Positions 25,351 through 35,816 of a stretch of 64,000 nt of DNA are shown piece by piece. The position numbers were made by a program, and so were the translations under genes. Positions within the stretch are counted from its first letter, which is position 1. Each line of letters starts with the position of its first letter. The DNA lies in contig JAHCAU010000002.1 in assembly GCA_019634715.1 (NCBI GenBank), positions 434,001 through 498,000 on the forward strand, written 5' to 3'. Source of the DNA: Lysobacter sp. Its GTDB lineage: Bacteria; Pseudomonadota; Gammaproteobacteria; Xanthomonadales; Xanthomonadaceae. Under the pieces are notes generated by a model. The model worked only from the letters and a program-made list of their open reading frames with translations, did no database searches and was not told the origin of the DNA.

Positions 25351-26364
25351 ATGCGCAAGACCTGTTTCCTGACCGCCGTCGGCCTGCTGGCCGCGCTCAC
25401 CGTCCTGCCTGCGCAGGCGCAGTGGTACGGCGACGACGGCCGTTACGACGATCGCCACGGCTACGACGGTTACGGCTACAACAACGGCACGTTCCGCTGC
25501 GAATCGCGCGATCGCCGCACCACCCGCTGCCCGACCCGCGGTTACCGCGTGCAGCTCGTCCGCCAGTTCTCCGACATGGCCTGCGTGCGCGGACGCACCT
25601 GGGGCCAGGATGGCTACGGCGTCTGGGTCACCAATGGCTGCCGCGCGCTGTTCGCGTTCGACAATCGTGGCCATGGCGGCTGGAACAACAACGGCTACTA
25701 CGGCAGCGATTTCGTGCGCTGCGAATCGCGAGACAACCGCAGCCGGACCTGCCCGATGTCGATCGGGCGCAACAACGGCATCCGTCTGGTTCGCCAGCTT
25801 TCCGACACGCCCTGCATCGAAGGCCGCAATTGGGGCGTCAGCCGCAGCGGCGTCTGGGTCAGCGGTGGTTGCCGTGCCGAATTCGTGGCGACGCGTGCCG
25901 GGCAGCGTCCGCCGGGCGTCCCCGGTCCTGGCAACGTGCGTCCGCCTGGAGACCTCGGCAATGGCTTTCCGCCGGGCGGCCGCGTGTATCGGCAGGGCAA
26001 CGACGATGGTCCGCCGCCCGGCGTGCTCCGCGACGGCGAAGGCGCCAATGGTCAGGGCGCACGCAGCCGTGGTCCGCGCCTGGTCGACGTGCCCCGCGGT
26101 GGCCAGACGCCGCCGCCTGGCGTGATCACCAACCCGGTCGGCGGTGGCATGACGTCCGATCCGCCTGGCGTGATCCGCGCCGCACCGCGCCCACGTCCGG
26201 CCCCGATCAGCGTCGCCCAGAGCAATGATCGCCCGCCGGGCAGGCCGACCGCTTCCGAACCCGCGCCGGGCGTCTTCCGCACCGTGCCGGCCGAGCCTGC
26301 CCCGGCGCCGCGGCAGGCGCCCGCGCCTCGCGGCCAGGAAGAACGCACGCCCGAGACCCCCTGA
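25351..26364 (+). CDS. Secreted protein with two DUF3011 repeats and Pro/Gly-rich tail
   Basis: Exported protein of 337 residues. The signal peptide is MRKTCFLTAVGLLAALTVLPAQAQ (cleavage after AQA). Two DUF3011 units follow: FRCESRDRRTTRC ... WVTNGC (about 48-97) and VRCESRDNRSRTC ... WVSGGC (about 123-172), each with four conserved Cys that probably form two disulfides. From about 180 the sequence is disordered with repeated PPG and PPPGV motifs. The function is unknown; DUF3011 proteins are often periplasmic or surface-associated and stress-linked. It is a single gene followed by a terminator-like hairpin. Confidence 0.88.
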   Translation: MRKTCFLTAVGLLAALTVLPAQAQWYGDDGRYDDRHGYDGYGYNNGTFRCESRDRRTTRCPTRGYRVQLVRQFSDMACVRGRTWGQDGYGVWVTNGCRALFAFDNRGHGGWNNNGYYGSDFVRCESRDNRSRTCPMSIGRNNGIRLVRQLSDTPCIEGRNWGVSRSGVWVSGGCRAEFVATRAGQRPPGVPGPGNVRPPGDLGNGFPPGGRVYRQGNDDGPPPGVLRDGEGANGQGARSRGPRLVDVPRGGQTPPPGVITNPVGGGMTSDPPGVIRAAPRPRPAPISVAQSNDRPPGRPTASEPAPGVFRTVPAEPAPAPRQAPAPRGQEERTPETP

Positions 26365-26430
26365 TCGGTCCGCCTGGGACTGGCGTCCTTCCGGCCGCCC
26401 CTCAAGCCATCCACCCTGTCCGATCCGACA

Positions 26431-26454
26431 GCGACCCGGCTCTGGCCGGGTCGC
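26431..26454 (+). terminator. Hairpin after the DUF3011 gene
   Basis: Perfect 10-bp stem GCGACCCGGC/GCCGGGTCGC with a TCTG loop, 66 bp after the DUF3011 stop. No T-run follows, so it is terminator-like rather than canonical. Confidence 0.55.
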
Positions 26455-26470
26455 ATCGTGTCCACCCCGG

Positions 26471-26476
26471 TAGAAT
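26471..26476 (+). promoter_or_regulatory. Candidate -10 box very close to mtnA
   Basis: TAGAAT ends 6 bases before the mtnA ATG (26483). If used, transcription would start at or within a base or two of the ATG and the mRNA would be leaderless. There is no obvious Shine-Dalgarno sequence in front of mtnA, which fits, but no clear -35 is present either. Confidence 0.3.
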
Positions 26477-26482
26477 GTCCGG

Positions 26483-27559
26483 ATGACCGACCCCATCGAT
26501 TACGCACGCTACGACCGCATCCGCCCCATCCGCTGGACCGGCAGCACGCTGGAACTGCTCGACCAGCGCAAGCTGCCCTTCGAAGTCCGCTACATCCCCT
26601 GTACCACCTGCGCCTCCGTCGCGGTGGCGATCCACGCCCTGATCGTGCGTGGCGCGCCGGCCATCGGCATCGCCGCAGCCTGGGGCGTTGTGCTCGCCGC
26701 ACGCGAACTCGATGCCTCCGGGGCCGGGGTCGATCTCGATGCCGCCGCTGCGGCCGAACATCTCGAACCGGCGCTGCAGCAATTGAACGCCGCGCGTCCG
26801 ACCGCCGTGAACCTGGCCTGGGCGCTGCAGCGCATGCGTCGTGCGCTGGCCGGTGCCGGCGACGACTGGCGGGCCGTCCTGCTGCGCGAAGCCCAGGCCA
26901 TCGCCGATGAGGATCTCGCCGCGAACCACCGGATGGGCAAGCTCGGCGCCGCCCTGATCGCCAACGGCAGCGGCGTGCTCACCCACTGCAACACCGGCTC
27001 GCTGGCCACCGCCGGCTTCGGCACCGCGCTCGGCGTGATCCGCGCCGGCGTCGCGCAGGGTCGGGTCGAGCGCGTGTACGCCGGCGAAACCCGGCCCTGG
27101 TTGCAGGGCGCGCGCCTGACCGTCTGGGAGCTGCAGCAGGATGGCATCGACGCCACCCTGATCGCCGATTCCGCTGCCTCGCACCTGATGAAGACCGGCC
27201 AGGTGCAATGGGTGATCGTCGGCGCCGACCGCATCTGCGCGAACGGCGACACCGCCAACAAGATCGGCACCTACCAGCTCGCCATCGCCGCGCGCTACCA
27301 CGGCGTGAAGTTCATGGTGGTGGCGCCGTCGTCGACGGTCGACATGGCCACGGCCAACGGCGCGAAGATCGAGATCGAGGAGCGCGATCAGGCCGAAATG
27401 CTGGGCCTCGGCGGCACGCGCACGGCGGCCGAGGGCATCCGTGCATGGAATCCGGTGTTCGATGTCACCCCGTCCGAACTGATCGATGCCATCGTCACCG
27501 AGCGCGGCGTGGTCGAACGTCCGAACCGGGTCTCGATGCAGACCTTCTTCGGGCACTGA
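26483..27559 (+). CDS. mtnA: Methylthioribose-1-phosphate isomerase MtnA
   Basis: Converts 5-methylthioribose 1-phosphate to methylthioribulose 1-phosphate in methionine salvage. It has 358 residues. The catalytic pair is C169 ([12 protein letters not shown]) and D256 ([17 protein letters not shown]). Other landmarks are [14 protein letters not shown] and the [10 protein letters not shown] segment. No other mtn gene is adjacent; the methionine aminotransferase and omega-amidase at 2.3-4.3 kb are the only other salvage-type genes here. Confidence 0.97.
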   Translation: MTDPIDYARYDRIRPIRWTGSTLELLDQRKLPFEVRYIPCTTCASVAVAIHALIVRGAPAIGIAAAWGVVLAARELDASGAGVDLDAAAAAEHLEPALQQLNAARPTAVNLAWALQRMRRALAGAGDDWRAVLLREAQAIADEDLAANHRMGKLGAALIANGSGVLTHCNTGSLATAGFGTALGVIRAGVAQGRVERVYAGETRPWLQGARLTVWELQQDGIDATLIADSAASHLMKTGQVQWVIVGADRICANGDTANKIGTYQLAIAARYHGVKFMVVAPSSTVDMATANGAKIEIEERDQAEMLGLGGTRTAAEGIRAWNPVFDVTPSELIDAIVTERGVVERPNRVSMQTFFGH

Positions 27560-27612
27560 TTCGGTCGCCGGCCTCGGCGACGCAAGTCCCTGTTTCCGCA
27601 TGGGAAATCCGG

Positions 27613-27631
27613 CTCCGGCGCGATGCCGGAG
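27613..27631 (+). terminator. Hairpin between mtnA and gyrA
   Basis: CTCCGGC/GCCGGAG stem of 7 bp with a GCGAT loop, 53 bp after the mtnA stop. It is not followed by a T-run, so termination is only possible. Confidence 0.4.
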
Positions 27632-27643
27632 ACTGGCCTTGCG

Positions 27644-27652
27644 TGGTACACT
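27644..27652 (+). promoter_or_regulatory. Candidate extended -10 promoter for gyrA
   Basis: TGGTACACT gives an extended -10 (TGn plus TACACT) about 140 bp before the gyrA ATG. No strong -35 is seen. The leader downstream contains a CGCGCGA/TCGCGCG dyad. Confidence 0.4.
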
Positions 27653-27791
27653 CGGGTGTTCGCGCGAAAGCCTCGCGCGGACCCCGTGACCTACCGTCTT
27701 CGGCCGCCGTTCGCAACGGCGCCGGGCACCGGTGTCGTCGCGGGACCACCCCCGCTTCCGCAGCATCGCCCCTCCAGCACAAGAAGTCGTA

Positions 27792-30527
<2,736 letters not shown>

Positions 30528-30555
30528 TCCGCAGCCGCCGCCTCGGGCGCTGCAG

Positions 30556-30583
30556 CGACAGGCCGCCTTCGGGCGGCCTGTCG
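30556..30583 (+). terminator. Terminator after gyrA
   Basis: Perfect 12-bp stem CGACAGGCCGCC/GGCGGCCTGTCG with a stable TTCG tetraloop, 28 bp after the gyrA stop, followed by CGTTT. This is the strongest terminator-like hairpin for a plus-strand gene here. Confidence 0.75.
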
Positions 30584-30762
30584 CGTTTGGGGTCCGGGAG
30601 ACGCTGCCCGAAGCGGCTGGCATGCATCACCCGAAAAGACAGCTTCACGGAAATCGGGGTGCGGACCGGCAAGGATTCGAGACAGGTCGTTGCCGGTCAT
30701 TAAGGTTAAAAAAAAGTCAAAATTTCGTTTGAAAAAAGTGATGAAAGAAGCGGAAAGCTCTC

Positions 30763-30768
30763 TATACT
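30763..30768 (+). promoter_or_regulatory. Candidate -10 box in AT-rich leader of the alpha-2-macroglobulin gene
   Basis: TATACT lies 24 bp before the ATG, downstream of an unusually AT-rich stretch (about 30700-30755, including runs of A and T) that could act as an UP element. The best TTGAAA (30729-30734) is 28 bp away, too far for a normal -35. Confidence 0.35.
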
Positions 30769-30791
30769 CCGCCCAACATCCAGGAGGTCAT

Positions 30792-33700
30792 ATGTGTCGC
30801 TCGTCGCGGTTCGGGTTGGGGAGTCGGGTTCGGGATCTGGTGTCGAAGGATCGGGTGTCGAAGCGGATGTCGGGGCAGGCGGAGAGACGATGGTTGGCCG
30901 GGATCGCAACGATCCTGCTGCCCGTCCTGCTGCTCGCAGGCCTCGCTGGTTGCGGCGACCGGGAAAAGGGGCAATTGCCGGGAGTCTCCGGCGAGGCCAT
31001 CCAGGCCAAGCGCGACGAGATCAAGGAATTCGCCGTGGTCCGGGGCTATCCCGACCAGCTCGGCGACGACCTGGCGATCGCCCTGGAATTCTCGCGGCCA
31101 CTGGTCGGCACGCAGGACTTCGACAAGCTGATCGTCTTCTCCACCACGGTGAACGAGAAGAGCGGCTGGAAGCTGGACGACAGCGGCAGGATCCTGCGCT
31201 TCCCCTACGTGTCGGCGAACACCGAGTACACGCTGACCGTGTCCTCGAAGCTGGCGGCGGCCGACGGCAGTACGCTGGGCCGCGACATCGAGCAGAAGAT
31301 CCATACCGGCGAATTGAAGCCGGCCGTCGGTTTCGCCTCGCAGGGCAGCGTGCTGCCGGCGCGCGAGAGCCGCGGCCTGCCGGTGGTGTCGGTGAACGTG
31401 CCTGAAGTCGACGTCGAATTCCTGCGCGTGCGCGAGCAGCAACTGCCGAAGTTCTTCGCCGAATACCAGCGCGGCGGCCGGCGCAGCAACTGGGAACTGG
31501 ACAGCGAGTACGGCAGCAAGACTCGGCTCGGCAAGCTTGCCGAACCGGTCTACACCAATCGCTTCGTGCTCGGCGGCAAGGCCAACGAGCGCGCGGTCAC
31601 CTACCTGCCGATCCAGGACATCAAGGAATTGCAGGAACCCGGCCTGTATTTCGCGCTGATGAAGCGCACCGGCACCTTCAGCGGCGAGTTCGAAACCACG
31701 TTCTTCACGGTCAGCGACATCGGCCTGCACGTGCGCGCCTACAAGGACAAGCTGTTCGTCCACACCGCCTCGCTGCAGGACGGCAGCGGGATCAAGGGCG
31801 TCGACCTGCAGATCCTCGATGCGTCCGGCGAGACCCGGCTCAAGGCCGGCACCGACCGCAACGGCAATGCGCTGGTGAACTACAAGCTCGACGCCGCCCA
31901 TGTGCTCGTCGCGCGACGCGGCAGCGACGTGTCGATGCTGCCGTTCAACCAGCCGGCGCTGGATCTGTCCGAATTCGCGGTCAGCGGCCGCGAGCCTGCC
32001 TGGTTCGATGTGTTCGCCTGGTCCGGCCGCGACCTCTACCGTCCGGGCGAAACCATCCGCATCTCCGCGCTGCTGCGCGACAACGACGGCAAGCCGGTGC
32101 CGATGAAGGACAAGCAGGCGCAGCCCTTGTTCGTGCGCCTGAAGCAGCCCGACGGCAAGCCCTTCGTCGAAAGCCGCATCGAAGCCGGTACACAGGGCTA
32201 CTACAGCTTCGAGAAACTCATCCCGGTGGAGGCGCCGACCGGTCGCTGGCAGGTCGAGTTCCGCACCGACCCGGCCAGCAGCGAGGCCGTGCAGGGCATG
32301 AGCCTGCGCATCGAGGAATTCCTGCCCGAGCGCATGAAACTCGAGCTCAATACCGCCGATGCCGTGCTGCGTCCCGGCAAGCCGATCCAGCTCGATGCCG
32401 TCGGCGCCTACCTCTACGGTGCGCCAGCGGCCGGCAACCGCTTCACCGCCAGGCTGGCGGTCGCCGTCGAACAGCATCCGCTGGAAGGCATGCCCGGCTA
32501 TTTCTTCGGCGATCCCACGCTCACGCTGCCGAAGGAAGCGAAGGATGTCATCGACGCCACGCTGGATGCCGAGGGCAAGCTGTCGCAGGCGATCGCATTG
32601 CCCGAGGAAGCGAAAGCGGTGTCGCCGATCGCGGCGATCGTGTCGGGCAGCCTGTTCGAGACTGGTGGCCGCAGCGTCAACCGTTCGATCAAGCGCGTGA
32701 TGTGGCCGGCCGACGCGCTGGTCGGCGTGCGCCCCTTGTTCGACGACAAGGACGGCGCCGACAGCGACACCAATGCCGGTTTCCAGCTCGCCCGTGTCGG
32801 CAGCGACGGCAAGCCGCGTCCGGGCAAGGGCCTGAAGGTGACGCTGGTGCGCGAACATCGCGACTACCACTGGAATTTCGACGACGACGAGGGCTGGGAT
32901 TACAACTTCACTTCACGCTTCGAGAACGTCGAGACGCGCACGCTGGATGTCGGCCTGACGCCCGCGAAGATCGATTTCCCGGTCAAGTGGGGCGCGTACC
33001 GCGTCGACGTGCTCGATCCGGCGACCGGACTGACCACGCGCTACCCGTTCCAGGCCGGCTGGAGCTGGAACGACGACAACCGTGGCCTGGACGCACGCCC
33101 CGACAAGGTCAAGCTGGCGCTGGACAAGACCTCGTACCTTGCCGGCGATACGCTGAAGGTGACGGTGACGCCACCGCACCCGGGCAAGGCCCTGCTGATG
33201 GTCGAGGCCGACCGCATGCTGTACGTGCAGGAGGTCGAGGTGAAGCGCGGCAGCACCTTCGAGATCCCGGTGACGAAGGACTGGGATCGTCACGATGTCT
33301 ACGTCACCGCGCTGGTGTTCCGAGGCGGCAGCGCGAAGAGCAGGATCACGCCGGCGCGCGCGGTCGGCGTGGCGCACGTGCCGATGAACCGCACCGCGCG
33401 GAAGGTCGCCGTCACCCTGTCCACGCCCAAGCAGATCCTGCCCGAACAGACGCTGTCGACCACGGTCTCGGCGCCGTCCCTGGCCGGGCAGGACGCTTAC
33501 GTCACGGTGTCGGCGGTGGATGTCGGCATCCTCAACATCACCCGCTTCCCGGTGCCAGACGCCAACAGGCATTTCTTCGCCCAGCGTCGCCTGGGCGTGG
33601 ATGCCTACGACGTGTACGGCCGCGTGATCGAAAGCCTCGACGGCGACACCGGCCGCATCCGCTTCGGCGGCGACATGGCCCTGCAGCCGCTGGCGCAGGC

Positions 33701-35795
33701 GCGCCGTCCGACCTCGAAGGTCAAGACGGTCGACCTGTTCTCGGGGCCGGTGAAGCTGGACGCGAAGGGCAACGCGCGCATCGCGCTCGCCGTGCCGGAC
33801 TTCAACGGCACGCTGCGCGTGTCGGCGCTGGTCTATTCGACCGACCGCTACGGCAATGCCGATGCGGAAGTGCTGGTGCGCGCGCCGATCGTCGCCGAGG
33901 CCAGTTACCCGCGAGTGATGGCGCCGGGCGATCGCAGCACGGTCACCCTCGACCTGACCAACTTCAGCGGCAAGCCGGGCAGCTTCAGCGTGCAGGTCGA
34001 CGGCATCGGCCCGTTGAGCATCGCGCAGGGTTCGCGCAGCGCGAACCTGGTGGTCGACGGCAAGACCACGCTGAGTTTCCCGCTCAGCGCGGGTGAGGGC
34101 TACACGACCGCCAAGATCCGGGTGCGCGTCGACGGCAACGGCCACAAGGTCGATCGCCAGTTCGACGTGCCGGTGCGCCCGGCGTGGCCGAGCGTGCTGC
34201 GTGCGCGCACGCTCACGGTCAACGAACTGTCGGCGATCACGCTCGACACCGGACTGGCCGACGGCCTGATGCCCGATTCGGTGACCGCGCAGATGAGCGT
34301 GAGCGCACTGCCGCCGATTCCCTTCGCCAGTGCGCTGCAGGGCGCGCTCGAGTATCCCTATGGCTGCGCCGAGCAGACCACCAGCAAGGGCTACGCCGCG
34401 CTGGTGATGGATGCCGACACCGCGAAGATGCTCGATGCCAAGGGCCTGGACGCCGCGAGCCGCAAGGCGCGCATGGAGGGCGCCTTCGGCCGCCTGGCAT
34501 CGATGCAGGTCAGCAATGGCCACTTCTCGATGTGGGGCGATGACGGTTACGTCAATCCGCTGCTCACGCCGTACATCGTCGAGTTCCTGCTCGATGCGCG
34601 CAGCGCCGGTTTTGCGGTGCCCGATGCCATGCTGCAGAAGGCGCTGAAGCGCCTGAACGAGGACCTGCTGGCCGGCGGCAACGAGTTCTATGGCCGGGAT
34701 CATCGCGAGCATCTGAAGTTCGCGTACAAGGCGCACGCCGGCTATGCGCTGGCCCGCGTCAACCGCGCGCCGCTGGGCACGCTGCGCGCGCTGTACGACA
34801 ACGATCGCGACAAGGCGAAGAACGGCCTGTCGCTGGTGCACCTGGGCCTGGCCCTGTCGCTGCAGGGCGACAGGAACCGCGGCGCGAAGGCGATCGCGGC
34901 CGGTTTCGGCTACAAGGGCGACCGCCACGGCTACCTCGGCGACTACAGCAGCCCGCTGCGCGACAGCGCGCTGATGATCGCGCTGACCAGGGAGAACGGA
35001 CTCGGTCGTCCCGAGTATGACGCCAAGGTGATCGATCTGGGCAAGGAACTGGACGTGCGCCGCGGCGAGCGCTGGTTCTACCTCAGTACGCAGGAGCAGG
35101 TGGCGCTGGCGCGCGTGGGCAAGGCCCTGCTGGCCGACCAGAAGAAACTGGTGTCGGGCGCATGGGTGCTGGGTGGCGAGAACCTGCCGGTGCAGGAGCG
35201 CCGCATGCACGGTCGCCGCGTCGACTTCGCCACGCTGGCCAAGGGCTTCCGCTTCGATCCCAAGGGTGCGACGCCGCTGTACGCCAGCCTGGAAGTCGCG
35301 GGCGTGCCGCGCACGGCGCCGGCCGAGGACAAGTCGGTCATCGGCATCGAGCGCAAGTGGTACACCCCCGATGGCCAGTTGTGGAAGCCGGGGCCGATCA
35401 AGGAAGGCGATGCGTTGATCGTGGCGCTGAGCATCACCGCCGACCGCACCATGCCCGACGCGCTGCTGGTCGACCTGCTGCCTGCGGGCCTGGAGATCGA
35501 GAACTTCAACCTCAGCGACGCCAAGCAGTGGGCCGACGTGGTGGTCGACGGCATCGAGATCACCGATCGCGGCAGCGCCGCCGACGTGCTGCACGAGGAG
35601 TATCGCGACGACCGCTTCGTCGCTGCGCTGAAGTTGAACGCCGGGCAGACCGCCCGCGTGTTCTACCTCGTGCGCGCGGTGACGCCCGGCACGTACACGG
35701 TGCCGCCGTCGCTGGTCGAGGACATGTATCGCCCGCAGCTGCGCGGTGTCGGCAAGTCGACACCGGCGACGATCACGGTGGTGCAGCCGAAGTAA
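30792..35795 (+). CDS. yfhM: Bacterial alpha-2-macroglobulin (YfhM-like) lipoprotein
   Basis: Large periplasmic protease trap, 1667 residues. The ATG at 30792 has a strong AGGAGG; a downstream ATG (30867) would give a more normal signal. The lipobox LAGLAGC puts the lipidated Cys at residue 54. MG domains fill the first 1000 residues; bait region about 850-1000; the thioester motif YGCAEQTTS has the Cys at 1192, so it is a thioester-type A2M. The TED and receptor-like end follow. It is paired with pbpC 21 bp downstream, the arrangement of E. coli yfhM-pbpC, in which the trap is thought to protect the periplasm after peptidoglycan damage. Confidence 0.95.
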   Translation: MCRSSRFGLGSRVRDLVSKDRVSKRMSGQAERRWLAGIATILLPVLLLAGLAGCGDREKGQLPGVSGEAIQAKRDEIKEFAVVRGYPDQLGDDLAIALEFSRPLVGTQDFDKLIVFSTTVNEKSGWKLDDSGRILRFPYVSANTEYTLTVSSKLAAADGSTLGRDIEQKIHTGELKPAVGFASQGSVLPARESRGLPVVSVNVPEVDVEFLRVREQQLPKFFAEYQRGGRRSNWELDSEYGSKTRLGKLAEPVYTNRFVLGGKANERAVTYLPIQDIKELQEPGLYFALMKRTGTFSGEFETTFFTVSDIGLHVRAYKDKLFVHTASLQDGSGIKGVDLQILDASGETRLKAGTDRNGNALVNYKLDAAHVLVARRGSDVSMLPFNQPALDLSEFAVSGREPAWFDVFAWSGRDLYRPGETIRISALLRDNDGKPVPMKDKQAQPLFVRLKQPDGKPFVESRIEAGTQGYYSFEKLIPVEAPTGRWQVEFRTDPASSEAVQGMSLRIEEFLPERMKLELNTADAVLRPGKPIQLDAVGAYLYGAPAAGNRFTARLAVAVEQHPLEGMPGYFFGDPTLTLPKEAKDVIDATLDAEGKLSQAIALPEEAKAVSPIAAIVSGSLFETGGRSVNRSIKRVMWPADALVGVRPLFDDKDGADSDTNAGFQLARVGSDGKPRPGKGLKVTLVREHRDYHWNFDDDEGWDYNFTSRFENVETRTLDVGLTPAKIDFPVKWGAYRVDVLDPATGLTTRYPFQAGWSWNDDNRGLDARPDKVKLALDKTSYLAGDTLKVTVTPPHPGKALLMVEADRMLYVQEVEVKRGSTFEIPVTKDWDRHDVYVTALVFRGGSAKSRITPARAVGVAHVPMNRTARKVAVTLSTPKQILPEQTLSTTVSAPSLAGQDAYVTVSAVDVGILNITRFPVPDANRHFFAQRRLGVDAYDVYGRVIESLDGDTGRIRFGGDMALQPLAQARRPTSKVKTVDLFSGPVKLDAKGNARIALAVPDFNGTLRVSALVYSTDRYGNADAEVLVRAPIVAEASYPRVMAPGDRSTVTLDLTNFSGKPGSFSVQVDGIGPLSIAQGSRSANLVVDGKTTLSFPLSAGEGYTTAKIRVRVDGNGHKVDRQFDVPVRPAWPSVLRARTLTVNELSAITLDTGLADGLMPDSVTAQMSVSALPPIPFASALQGALEYPYGCAEQTTSKGYAALVMDADTAKMLDAKGLDAASRKARMEGAFGRLASMQVSNGHFSMWGDDGYVNPLLTPYIVEFLLDARSAGFAVPDAMLQKALKRLNEDLLAGGNEFYGRDHREHLKFAYKAHAGYALARVNRAPLGTLRALYDNDRDKAKNGLSLVHLGLALSLQGDRNRGAKAIAAGFGYKGDRHGYLGDYSSPLRDSALMIALTRENGLGRPEYDAKVIDLGKELDVRRGERWFYLSTQEQVALARVGKALLADQKKLVSGAWVLGGENLPVQERRMHGRRVDFATLAKGFRFDPKGATPLYASLEVAGVPRTAPAEDKSVIGIERKWYTPDGQLWKPGPIKEGDALIVALSITADRTMPDALLVDLLPAGLEIENFNLSDAKQWADVVVDGIEITDRGSAADVLHEEYRDDRFVAALKLNAGQTARVFYLVRAVTPGTYTVPPSLVEDMYRPQLRGVGKSTPATITVVQPK

Positions 35796-35816
35796 GGCGA
35801 CGCAGGGCACGTCATC

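Noticed and set aside
30729..30768. TTGAAA and TATACT as a paired sigma-70 promoter
   Set aside because: Spacing is 28 bp, far beyond the 16-18 bp range; only the -10 is kept as a candidate.
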